Assembly (NCBI GenBank): GCA_964437145.1 | Contig: CAYTFW010000018.1 | Location: 1-56,663 of the forward strand | Length of the DNA stretch: 56,663 nt | Origin: JAFAZJ01 sp964437145 | GTDB lineage: Bacteria > Pseudomonadota > Alphaproteobacteria > Reyranellales > Reyranellaceae | Direction: 5' to 3' | In this document: positions 48,718-56,323 of the stretch, one piece after another | Layout: the number at the start of each line of letters is the position of its first letter | Numbering within the stretch: the stretch's first letter is position 1 | Translations under genes and position numbers: made by a program | The notes under the pieces: generated by a model | Databases searched by the model: none | What the model saw: the letters and a program-made list of their open reading frames with translations, nothing else | Told to the model about the DNA's origin: nothing

Positions 48718-48892
48718 ATCTTCGTCACCGACCAGATCCAGCGCATCAGCCTGATCTCACCCGAGGGCAAGTTGATCGGTCGCTGCCGCGGCGCGATCAA
48801 CGGCGCGCACGGCATCGCCGGCGATGCGCAAGGCGATCTCTATCTCGCGGAATTGCCGCCGCAGGAGATCACCAAGCTCGAACGGCTGGACT
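48718..48892 (+). pseudogene. 3' fragment of an NHL beta-propeller gene
   Basis: The sequence encodes FVTDQIQRISLISPEGKL and continues through ...RCRGAINGAHG... to ...KLERLD, matching the last ~58 residues of the protein at 42921-43766. My hand count is about 21 mismatches in 173 bp with no indels; many are silent, so it evolved as a coding sequence before truncation. It lies on the plus strand inside a minus-strand cluster, in the 309-bp gap between the two SNase-like genes. Confidence 0.85.
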
Positions 48893-48940
48893 CATCAGGT
48901 CGGGGCCGGGCCGCCCGACGCTTGGTCTGTCGCGGATCCC

Positions 48941-49369
48941 TCACTGCCACATGCCGACCTTTTCCTGCCGGGCCAAGTCCTCCTCGGTCTGGTACTCCCG
49001 CGAGGTCGCCCACCCGGCGCGCACCATCTCCCGGTTCAGGTTCAGGTCGCCGGCGGCGCAGCGGACCAACGGGACCCCCTTGTCGTCGCGTTGATCGCCC
49101 GAGCAGGTCACCCGCTTGTACGCGATCAGGTCGTCGAGGTGCCACCTCGCGGCGATGTCGCAGAAGTTGGGGTTGTAGTAGCGGTCCCAGCAGAAGCCTT
49201 TGGGACCCTTCGTCACCGCCTGGATGCCCGCCAGGCGCAGGTGCTTCCCGTCGATGGCGATGGTTTGGCCATCGACTGCCTGGGCGTTGCCGACCCACTC
49301 GCCGGCCCGCGCCGCGCCGGCGAGCGCGACGAGGAGCAAGGCGAACGGAAGGGTGGTCCGATGCCGCAT
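48941..49369 (-). CDS. Secreted staphylococcal-nuclease-like protein, degenerate active site
   Basis: 142 residues from the ATG at 49369 (GTGGAG upstream). The signal peptide is cleaved near ARA (residue 22). AVDGQTIAIDGKHLRLAGI and GDLNLNREMVRAGWA follow the SNase fold. The usual catalytic residues are replaced: the DGDT block reads DGQT, the 'GIDAPE' block reads GIQAVTK, and the catalytic Arg of the 'DRYGR' block is missing. It is therefore probably not a nuclease. Four cysteines could form disulfides. It is 37 bp after the secreted 177-residue gene and may be in the lasso transcript. Confidence 0.78.
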   Translation of the reverse strand: MRHRTTLPFALLLVALAGAARAGEWVGNAQAVDGQTIAIDGKHLRLAGIQAVTKGPKGFCWDRYYNPNFCDIAARWHLDDLIAYKRVTCSGDQRDDKGVPLVRCAAGDLNLNREMVRAGWATSREYQTEEDLARQEKVGMWQ

Positions 49370-49406
49370 GATCGGCTCCACATGCCGCTCGTCGCTGTCG
49401 GCTCGA

Positions 49407-49940
49407 TCAGCTCTTCTCTTTCTTGAGCAGGCCGCTGACCAGCGTCTTGCGCTTGCCGTCCTCGAGCCGCTCGAACTCCAGGTTCAACCCGTCGCCGCTC
49501 AAGGTGCGGCGGTAGATGGTCATGATGGGTGAGCCGTCCTTCGGGATGATCGTGGTGTAGACGGTGAAGGACTGGGCGGTGACCTGGGCCCAGATCAGCG
49601 CCTGGCCATGGATCGGATCCCCTGAGCGCTCGGAGCGCCAGATGCCCGGGTTGGTCGTCGGCAGGAAATGCAGCGACGTGGTGCGCACGCGGTCGGGTCC
49701 CTCCGGTCGTTCCGGGAACTCCGTCGTCCAGTAGACGAGGAAGCCGGTTTCGGGCGCCGCCTTGACCTCGACGGAGCTGTTGCGCTTGGTGCCCACGTCG
49801 GACTGCTTGGGCGCCATCGAGGTCGTGACCTCGCCCGAGTACTTGCCGTAGAACTTGGCCGGATCGGCGGCGAGCGCCACGCCCGCGGCCGCGATCCACG
49901 CCACCGCGGCGGCGGCCGCGGTCATCATTCTCGTCATCAT
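49407..49940 (-). CDS. Secreted protein translationally coupled to the lasso cyclase
   Basis: 177 residues. Its ATG (49940) overlaps the TGA of the cyclase gene (ATGA), and AAGGGAG lies 8-9 nt upstream. The signal peptide is cleaved after ALA (about residue 24). The mature part (YGKYSGEVTTS, TGFLVYWTTEF, TIIPKDGSPIMTIYRR) looks beta-rich and lipocalin-like in rhythm. I recognise no family or catalytic motif. The coupling suggests a role in lasso-peptide export, immunity or uptake, which is inference. Confidence 0.75.
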   Translation of the reverse strand: MMTRMMTAAAAAVAWIAAAGVALAADPAKFYGKYSGEVTTSMAPKQSDVGTKRNSSVEVKAAPETGFLVYWTTEFPERPEGPDRVRTTSLHFLPTTNPGIWRSERSGDPIHGQALIWAQVTAQSFTVYTTIIPKDGSPIMTIYRRTLSGDGLNLEFERLEDGKRKTLVSGLLKKEKS

Positions 49941-51802
49941 GCGCGCTGTCTCCCTTGTTGCGGTTGCCTCAGGTGCGACGCGCCGGCGTCGCCGGCGGCG
50001 TCATCAATGGTCTGCAGAGTCGCTGCGTGCGACGGCTTTGGCGCGGCATCCAACCACCGCGGCAATTGCGACAGCCAATGGGCTATGGCGAGCCCGGTGT
50101 TGAGTCCGCTCGCCAGCGCCGGGCTCTTGCCGCCCAGCGCCGTCTCGCGCATGGCCTCGATCATCCTGTTCTTGTCGAACAGCTCCAGCTCCTCGACCGG
50201 CGACGCCTGGATCATGGCCTCCAGCCGAGGCAGGTTGCGCGACAGCCCGCGGAAATAGACGGCGTTGAACGGCGCCTTGCCGCGGCGCTCCAGGATGATC
50301 GAGGGCAGGACCGCGCGCATGGCGCTCGACAGCACCGCCTTCTGGCGATGCGGGTCGGGCCTGACGCGCGTGCGCACGCCGAGCGCGAAGCCGGTCAGCC
50401 GCGGGTCGCGGAAGGGATGGGCGACGTGAAGACCGCGGCGGCTCGCCAGCGCGCCGCGCGTCCAATCGCCGGCGGTCTCGCGCAGGCGGGCGAGCGCCTC
50501 GGATAGCACCACCGACTTCGCCGCACGATCGTCGCCGACGCGATCGCGCAGGCGAAGCTCCCGGGCGAATCCCGGCAGCACCCAGGACGGGACCGTCGCG
50601 CGCCGCGCGAACGCGGGCAGCAGCGGGGCGATACCGAAGGCATGAAGAAACTTCCAGCGACCGCTGGTCGTCGCCCGCGCCCAGATGGCGGACTCCGACA
50701 GCGCCTGGCGCACGTGCCCGGCACGCAACAGATCGGCGATGTAGAAGGGCGCGTCCGATAACAACTCGTCGGCGCCCAGCCCGGTCAGCATCGTGTCGGC
50801 GCCGCAAGCCGCGGCCGTATCGACCAGCGCCATATCGATACCGGCGCGGAACAGCCCGGGACAGGGCTCGTCGAGGAGCGGCACGCGGTCCAGTCGATCG
50901 AAATCGAGCAGCTCGTCGCCGTCGATCGCGTGCCTGGTGATGCCGGGCCGCCGCAGGGCGGCGGCAAGGTACGGTGCCTCGTCGCGCAGCCCGCGCAGGG
51001 TGGGGTACTCGATCGAGATCCCATGCAAGGTGCGCCCGCTCGCCGCCAGCCGCTCGAGCGCCAGATAGGCGACCGAGGTCGAGTCCATGCCGCCGGAGAC
51101 ATGCGCGGCCACCGTTCCGCGCGCGCGCTCGGCGACGGCCTCGCGCAGCAGCGCCGCGTAGCGCGCCCCGATCTCCTGAAGGTCGTCGGTACCAGGATCC
51201 TGGATGCGCTGTCGCCAGTCCCAGAAGCGGTCGATCCGCGCTTCGCGATTCGCCAGGTCGACCGTCAACGACGTGCCGGGAACCAGCCGTTCGACGCCCC
51301 GGAACGCCGACCTGTCGAAGCGATCGACTTCGACATAGCCGGCGCCGAGGATATCGGCGAGCAACGCGCGCTCGACATCCGCCGATCCGCTGAAGCGGAC
51401 AAGCGGCCGCGGCGTGGTCGCGATGGCGACACCCTCGCTGGTCTTCATCCAGTACAGGGGAAAGCCGCCGCAGGGATCGCGCAGCGCCACTATGCGCCGA
51501 TTTCGGCGGTCGAGGATGACGATGGCGAACTCGCCTTCGAGCACCGTGCGCGCCTCGGCGCCAAGCTCCGCGTAGGCGGCCAGCACAAAGTCCACGTCGC
51601 GCGCGGACCGGTCGGGCGCGCGCCGCAGCCGACGGGCGAGATCGGCGCGATAGTAGAGCCGCCCGAGCAGCAGGACGTGCGCGCCGTCGCCCTCGGCGAC
51701 CTCGAGCAGCGAAGAGTCCCCGCCGAACACCTCGATCGTGGCCCGCCTACCATGACTGGTCAGGCAGAAGCCGGCGCTCGGCGGGTCGGCGGGCGGCATC
51801 AT
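49937..51802 (-). CDS. Lasso-peptide cyclase (C protein, asparagine-synthetase-like)
   Basis: 621 residues. The N-terminal ~170 residues are a class II amidotransferase-like domain (LEGEFAIVILDRRNRRIVALRD) without the starting Cys, as usual for lasso cyclases. The ATP-pyrophosphatase loop AHVSGGMDSTS lies at 233-243, with Ser236-Gly-Gly-Met-Asp-Ser241. This enzyme adenylates the ring Asp side chain so that the new N-terminal Gly can attack, forming the isopeptide ring. It starts 4 bp after the stop of the B gene and overlaps the next gene. A plain asparagine synthetase is unlikely because of the B and precursor neighbours. Confidence 0.9.
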   Translation of the reverse strand: MMPPADPPSAGFCLTSHGRRATIEVFGGDSSLLEVAEGDGAHVLLLGRLYYRADLARRLRRAPDRSARDVDFVLAAYAELGAEARTVLEGEFAIVILDRRNRRIVALRDPCGGFPLYWMKTSEGVAIATTPRPLVRFSGSADVERALLADILGAGYVEVDRFDRSAFRGVERLVPGTSLTVDLANREARIDRFWDWRQRIQDPGTDDLQEIGARYAALLREAVAERARGTVAAHVSGGMDSTSVAYLALERLAASGRTLHGISIEYPTLRGLRDEAPYLAAALRRPGITRHAIDGDELLDFDRLDRVPLLDEPCPGLFRAGIDMALVDTAAACGADTMLTGLGADELLSDAPFYIADLLRAGHVRQALSESAIWARATTSGRWKFLHAFGIAPLLPAFARRATVPSWVLPGFARELRLRDRVGDDRAAKSVVLSEALARLRETAGDWTRGALASRRGLHVAHPFRDPRLTGFALGVRTRVRPDPHRQKAVLSSAMRAVLPSIILERRGKAPFNAVYFRGLSRNLPRLEAMIQASPVEELELFDKNRMIEAMRETALGGKSPALASGLNTGLAIAHWLSQLPRWLDAAPKPSHAATLQTIDDAAGDAGASHLRQPQQGRQRA

Positions 51803-51806
51803 GGCG

Positions 51807-52580
51807 TCACGAAAGCCGGAAGGCCGGCGTGAAGCGTCGGCAATGCGCTTCCTCGTCGCCGATCACGGACGACCCGGTCTCGCACCAGCTATGGCCGGCG
51901 AGAGGATAGAAGTCGATGCCGACGACCAGGGTCGCGGGCAGTCCGGTCAGGCGCGCCAGCGCGAAGCACGCGAGCGCGCGCTCCTTGCAATCGACATTCA
52001 TGACGTGGCCGGCGGCCGCGTGGCGCACCGCCTCGTCGATCGCCCGCGCGCTCTGTTCGGACAAACGCGCGACGCCGCCTTGCGCCGCGGGGAGGCGGCG
52101 GCGCCACGCTTTGACCGTGGCGTTCCAGCCCGCCACTAGGAACGACAGGCGCGCCAGGGTGAGCGCGATGCGGGCGCGCCCGCGTTGCGAGCGCGCCAGG
52201 CGCAGCGCGCCCAGCGCCAGGCCGGCGATGGCGGGTGCGAGCATTCGCCGGACGCCGGGACGGCGCCGAGGCCGTGGCGACTGGAGCAGGCCACGCCGCT
52301 CCATGTCACCGAGAAAGCTGTCGAGATCGGCGGCGATGCGAGCCTCCTCCACACCGTATCTGCCGGCGCTGCGGGTAACGGCGACGTCGCGCCCGACGGT
52401 GACGATGTCGCGCAGCATCGCGGTGGCGACGGGCGACAGGCTGTAGAAGCTTCCGCTCAAGTCGACGACACAGCCGTCGCCGGACTCGATGACGACCAGC
52501 GCGACGTCGGGTGCCAGCGCATAGTCGGCCACCGCGTCATCACCGACGCGATGCCGATCCTCGTCCGCGCCCGCGATCAC
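51807..52580 (-). CDS. Lasso-peptide B protein (RRE domain fused to leader peptidase)
   Basis: 257 residues from GTG 52580. A longer start at 52670 would lie inside the precursor core and was rejected. Residues about 15-100 are a PqqD-like RiPP recognition element (VVDLSGSFYSLSP, RIAADLDSFLGDMERRGLL) that binds the leader. The C-terminal half is a transglutaminase-like cysteine protease: Cys198 (DCKERALAC), His230 (AGHSW) and Asp242 (VIGDEE). Their spacing of 32 and 12 equals that of the MJ25 protease McjB (Cys150, His182, Asp194). It cuts the leader from the core. It lies 22 bp after the A1 precursor stop. Confidence 0.88.
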   Translation of the reverse strand: MIAGADEDRHRVGDDAVADYALAPDVALVVIESGDGCVVDLSGSFYSLSPVATAMLRDIVTVGRDVAVTRSAGRYGVEEARIAADLDSFLGDMERRGLLQSPRPRRRPGVRRMLAPAIAGLALGALRLARSQRGRARIALTLARLSFLVAGWNATVKAWRRRLPAAQGGVARLSEQSARAIDEAVRHAAAGHVMNVDCKERALACFALARLTGLPATLVVGIDFYPLAGHSWCETGSSVIGDEEAHCRRFTPAFRLS

Positions 52581-52602
52581 CAGGGGCGGCGAGGCCCGCG
52601 GT

Positions 52603-52806
52603 TCAGCAGCCGTAGGGGCCGCTCTGGTAGTAGTAGTAGTAGCGGCAGTCCTGTCCGGATCCGCCGCCACCGCCGCGCAACATCCGCGTGGTCGAGCCGA
52701 CTTCCATCAGCCGCGGCGGCGCGTAGGGGGCCGGCGTCACGACCATCGGCTGGTCGCGGCGGTCCTCGACGGCATCGATCTTCTCGGGACTTGCGGTTTG
52801 CGACAT
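52603..52806 (-). CDS. Lasso-peptide precursor (A1)
   Basis: 67 residues from the ATG at 52806, with GGGGGAG 6-7 nt upstream. Leader residues 1-44 contain Y-A-P-P-R-L-M-E-V-G (28-37), the YxxPxLxxxG motif read by the RRE. The leader ends Leu-Arg instead of Thr-X. The predicted core (residues 45-67, 52606-52674) starts with five Gly, then Ser-Gly-Gln-Asp9, the only acidic residue, giving a 9-residue ring. Then come Cys10-Arg11, a run of five Tyr (12-16), Gln-Ser-Gly-Pro, and Tyr-Gly-Cys23 at the end. Cys10 and Cys23 could form a disulfide in the tail. It is the first gene of the lasso operon. Confidence 0.85.
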   Translation of the reverse strand: MSQTASPEKIDAVEDRRDQPMVVTPAPYAPPRLMEVGSTTRMLRGGGGGSGQDCRYYYYYQSGPYGC

Positions 52807-52945
52807 GGTGGCTCCCCCTCGGCGACACACGATCGACAACGCTGATATTCAGTCTACCAGAGAGTATTCGCTGACAAAGTGAAAAGCGCCTGTGGCACTT
52901 GGATCAAAGGGTATTCATGCAGGCTATGGCGCGAAGGAGAATGGA
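52807..52945. promoter_or_regulatory. Divergent intergenic region of the lasso cluster
   Basis: 139 bp between the precursor and the exporter genes, noticeably more A/T-rich than its surroundings. Both transcripts should begin here. On the minus strand TTGTCA is a candidate -35, but no good -10 is found at 17 bp. The purine-rich AAGGAGA before 52946 sets the exporter start. Confidence 0.5.
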
Positions 52946-54571
52946 ATGAAGGATGTGGCGGCGCGCGGCGTCGTGATCGAGGCCTTGCGGCTGCTGCGGC
53001 CGTTCTGGCGGCTCGCGCTGGCTTCCACGATCGCCGGCATAGCCAGCGGTCTGGCGACGGCGTGGTTGCTCGGCACCATCAACCGCGCGCTGCGCACGGA
53101 CGGCGGCGCCACCGACGCGCTGCTGCTGACCTTCGGCGGGTTGTGCCTGTTCACCATCGTCACCGCCGTGGCCTCGACCATCGGCAACGCCGCCGTCAGC
53201 CAGGACATCATCGCGAAAATCCAGCTCGAGCTTAGCGCCAGGATCGTGCGCGCACCGATCCAGGAGATCGAGCGCGTCCAGGCCCATCGCCTGATGGCCG
53301 CGCTGAGTCGCGACGTTGAGGCGATCGGCGCCTTCGCCTTTGGCTTGAGCGGCCTGACCATCGCGCTGTCGGTCGTCGTCGGCAGCCTGGCCTATCTCGT
53401 CGTCCTGTCGCCGCTGTTCTTCGCCGTGACCGTCGCCGCGCTGGTGCTGGGCACCTGGGCGCACAGCGCCGCGCGCAATCGCGGCATCTCGGGGCTGCGC
53501 GCCGTGCGCGAGTCGCACGAGCGGCTGATGGGCCACTTCCATGCGCTCTGCCAGGGCGCCAAGGAGCTGCGGCTGAACCGCGCCAGGCGCGCGCGCGTCT
53601 TCGGCGAGCGCACGGTGCCCACTATCCACTCGATCCGTGACGCGCACCTCAGCGCGGTGCGCGTCTTCGGCAGCGCCAACGCCGTGGGCTCGCTGCTGTT
53701 CTTCATCGTGCTCGGTATCGTCCTGCTGCTGAGCGCGCAGGCGGGCGCCGACCGCGCCGTGCTCGGCGGCTTCGTCGTCGTGCTGCTCTACATCCGCACG
53801 CCGATCGAGCAGCTGGTGACGGCGATGCCGATGCTCGGCCAGGCGCAGGTCGCGCTGGGCCAGCTCGCGACTCTGTCCGCCCGCTTCGCCACCGCCGAAG
53901 CGCATCTGCCGCTCGACGCTGTGCCGGCGCCGACGACGACGATCGACAGCATCGAGCTCAAGGACGTGCGCTTCGCCTATGGCGACGGCGGCTTCGCGCT
54001 GGGCCCGATCAATCTGACGATCCGACCGGGCGAGATCCTGTTCATCACCGGCGAGAACGGCTCGGGCAAGACGACGCTGATCAACCTCATCCTGGCGCTC
54101 TACGAACCGACCGGCGGCGACATCTTGCTCAACGGCGAGACGTTGACCGCGGCGCGACGCGACGACTATCGCCAGCTCTGCTCGGCGATCTTCTTCGACT
54201 TCTTCCTGTTCGACGACCTGGTGCACGACGGCGTGACGGTGCCGGCGCAAGCGAACACGTATCTCGAACGGCTGGAGATCGCGCACAAGGTGACGATCGA
54301 AGACGGCAAGTTCTCGACCATCGACCTGTCGGCCGGCCAGCGCAAACGCCTGGCGCTGATCCAGGTCTATCTCGAGAACCGCCCGGTGATCGTCTTCGAT
54401 GAATGGGCCGCCGAGCAGGACCCGACCTTCCGCCGCGTCTTCTACGAGGAAATCCTCCCGGACCTCAAACGTCAGGGCAAAGCGCTGGTCGTGATCTCGC
54501 ACGACGATCGATACTTTGGCGTCGCGGACAGGCGGGTCCAGCTGCGGGATGGCAAGCAGGAGTCGCTGTAG
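52946..54571 (+). CDS. Cyclic-peptide export ABC transporter (lasso D protein, YojI/PvdE-like)
   Basis: 541 residues from the ATG at 52946, chosen for the AAGGAGA site. About six membrane helices (to about residue 300) precede the ATPase: Walker A GENGSGKT (369-376), signature LSAGQ (461-465), Walker B VIVFDE (481-486) with DEWAAEQDP typical of the cyclic-peptide exporter group, and His519. E. coli YojI, of this type, exports microcin J25. It would export the mature lasso peptide and confer immunity. It is divergent from the precursor. Confidence 0.9.
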   Translation: MKDVAARGVVIEALRLLRPFWRLALASTIAGIASGLATAWLLGTINRALRTDGGATDALLLTFGGLCLFTIVTAVASTIGNAAVSQDIIAKIQLELSARIVRAPIQEIERVQAHRLMAALSRDVEAIGAFAFGLSGLTIALSVVVGSLAYLVVLSPLFFAVTVAALVLGTWAHSAARNRGISGLRAVRESHERLMGHFHALCQGAKELRLNRARRARVFGERTVPTIHSIRDAHLSAVRVFGSANAVGSLLFFIVLGIVLLLSAQAGADRAVLGGFVVVLLYIRTPIEQLVTAMPMLGQAQVALGQLATLSARFATAEAHLPLDAVPAPTTTIDSIELKDVRFAYGDGGFALGPINLTIRPGEILFITGENGSGKTTLINLILALYEPTGGDILLNGETLTAARRDDYRQLCSAIFFDFFLFDDLVHDGVTVPAQANTYLERLEIAHKVTIEDGKFSTIDLSAGQRKRLALIQVYLENRPVIVFDEWAAEQDPTFRRVFYEEILPDLKRQGKALVVISHDDRYFGVADRRVQLRDGKQESL

Positions 54572-54584
54572 CAGCACGCCGTCT

Positions 54585-54662
54585 TTGGGAGCGCCGGCGT
54601 CCCGCCGGCTCATGACAGTGGCGCAACGCGCCGCCTCCCGGCGGTACGCCTGCGCTCCCAGG
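54585..54662. repeat. Palindromic intergenic repeat, GGGAGCGCCGGCG family (degraded)
   Basis: TGGGAGCGCCGGCGTCCCGC on the left pairs with CGCCTGCGCTCCCA on the right, with an insertion in the middle. It sits between the convergent exporter and transhydrogenase genes. It is the same family as 23409-23465. Confidence 0.75.
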
Positions 54663-54681
54663 AAAGGCCGCTGGTCCAGGC

Positions 54682-56082
54682 TCACCCCAACCGATTGATC
54701 CCGTCGAACGCCGCCGTCTTGTAGCACTCCGCGAGCGTCGGATAGTTGAACACCGTGTTGACGAAGTAGTCGATCGTGCCCTTGTGCGCGAGCACGGCCT
54801 GGCCGATGTGGATCAGCTCGCTGGCGCCTTCGCCGATGATGTGCACGCCGAGCAGCTCGCGCGTCTCGAGGTGGAAGATCAGCTTCAGCAGGCCCGAGCT
54901 GTCGCCGATGATCTGGCCGCGGGCGATCTCGCGGTAGTTGGCCTTGCCGATCTCGTAGGGCACGCCCTCCTGCGTCAGCTCCTCCTCGGTGCGGCCGACG
55001 GTGGAGATCTCGGGGATGGTGTAGATGCCGTAGGGGAACAGCGAGGGCACGCTCTCGGCGGTGACGTTGAAGGCGTGGCAGGCGGCGCGGCGGCCCTGTT
55101 CCATCGAGGTCGAGGCCAGGCTGGGGAAGCCGATCACGTCGCCCACCGCGTAGATATGCGGCTGGTTGGTCTGGTAGCGCTCGTTGACCTTCAGCCGCCC
55201 GCGCTCGTCGGCCAGCACGCCGGCGGCCTTCAGGTCGAGCGTGGCGGTGGCGCCGGTGCGGCCGATCGAGTAGAGCGCCGCTTCGCTGACGATCTGCTTG
55301 CCCGAGACCAGGCTGACGCGCACGCGCTCGCCGCGCTCGTCGGCGAAGGGCTCGATGCCCTTGACCTCCTCGCCGAGCCTGAGCGTCACGCGATGCTCGA
55401 GCATCTGGTGGGCGAGCGCGTCGGTGATCTCGCGGTCGATGAAGGGCAGCAGCCGTTCGCGCTTGTCGACGATGGTCACGCGCACGCCCAGCACGGCGAA
55501 GATCGTGGCGTACTCGATGCCGATCACGCCGGCGCCGATCACGGTCAGCGTGCGCGGCAGCTTCTTCAAGCTCATCACGTCGTCGCTGATCATGATGCGC
55601 TGGCCGTCGAAGGGGATGCGCGCGTCGCGCGTCGCCTGCGTGCCGGTGGCGACGACGATGTTGGCCGCGGTGACGTTGCGCACGTTGCGGCCCGGCACGT
55701 CCTCGATACGCACGGTGTGCGGATCGGCGAAGACGCCGTTGCCGATCGCGACCTCGACGCGGTTGCGCTGCAGCTGGTGGCGCGTGACGTCGATCTCGTG
55801 GCGGATGACGTGATCGGTACGGAAATGCAGGTCCTCGATGGTGATGTTCTGCTTCACCTGGTAGGAGGCGCCGTAGACGCCGCGCTCGCGATGGCCGCTC
55901 AGATGCAGCACCGCCTCGCGCAGGGTCTTGGACGGGATGGTGCCGGAATTGATGCACACGCCGCCGACCACGTCCTGACGCTCGACCAGCATCACCTTCT
56001 TGCCGAGCTTGGCCGCCTGGATCGCGGCGCGCTGGCCGGCCGGCCCCGAGCCGATCACCACCAGGTCGAAGTCATACGCCAT
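54682..56082 (-). CDS. sthA: Soluble pyridine nucleotide transhydrogenase (Si-specific)
   Basis: 466 residues. FAD-binding GSGPAGQRAAIQAAKLG lies near the start. VGGVCINSGTIPSKT has only one of the two cysteines of the disulfide reductases, which is characteristic of SthA. A second Rossmann motif (GAGVIGIEYATI) binds NAD(P), and a C-terminal dimerisation domain ends the protein. The enzyme equilibrates NADPH and NADH in the cytoplasm. It stands alone and is convergent with the lasso exporter. Confidence 0.92.
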   Translation of the reverse strand: MAYDFDLVVIGSGPAGQRAAIQAAKLGKKVMLVERQDVVGGVCINSGTIPSKTLREAVLHLSGHRERGVYGASYQVKQNITIEDLHFRTDHVIRHEIDVTRHQLQRNRVEVAIGNGVFADPHTVRIEDVPGRNVRNVTAANIVVATGTQATRDARIPFDGQRIMISDDVMSLKKLPRTLTVIGAGVIGIEYATIFAVLGVRVTIVDKRERLLPFIDREITDALAHQMLEHRVTLRLGEEVKGIEPFADERGERVRVSLVSGKQIVSEAALYSIGRTGATATLDLKAAGVLADERGRLKVNERYQTNQPHIYAVGDVIGFPSLASTSMEQGRRAACHAFNVTAESVPSLFPYGIYTIPEISTVGRTEEELTQEGVPYEIGKANYREIARGQIIGDSSGLLKLIFHLETRELLGVHIIGEGASELIHIGQAVLAHKGTIDYFVNTVFNYPTLAECYKTAAFDGINRLG

Positions 56083-56175
56083 CCCCGATCTCCCCCGAAC
56101 GCGGTCGCCAGTCTATGGGTGGTGATTGTTAAAGCGCGAGGACGAAAAACGGTCTGCGTCGTCGACTTTGCCGGC

Positions 56176-56218
56176 GCGCCATGCCAGCGGCGCTCATGAT
56201 GCGTCGCTAGCGTGGCGC
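56176..56218. repeat. Imperfect hairpin upstream of the right-hand terminase gene
   Basis: GCGCCATGCCAGCG (56176-56189) pairs with CGCTAGCGTGGCGC (56205-56218), 12 of 14 positions matching. It is the counterpart of the 21-bp hairpin at 176-234, in the same relative place about 105 bp before the terminase start. Confidence 0.55.
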
Positions 56219-56221
56219 TGC

Positions 56222-56323
56222 CCGAAAACAGAAAGCCAAGTCTGCCAACGACTCTGTGCCCGAATAAGACGTTTGTAGCGGCGGAAATCGAGTCTCTCCG
56301 GCGCTAGGCGTATCCTGGCCGGC
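56222..56323 (+). repeat. Upstream region shared (inverted) with 79-180
   Basis: Contains CAACGACTCT, GTAGCGGCGGAAATCGAGTC and GCGTATCCTGG, which match the minus strand of 79-180 in order. It directly precedes the right terminase start, so the shared DNA includes the likely promoter. Confidence 0.7.

Noticed and set aside
52619..52645. Run of TAC/TAT repeats as a microsatellite
   Set aside because: It codes the five Tyr of the A1 core in a convincing precursor gene, so it is explained by coding.
52904..55957. Long minus-strand frame covering the ABC exporter and sthA
   Set aside because: It is antisense to the exporter and out of frame with sthA, with no protein-like motifs; a GC-rich shadow.
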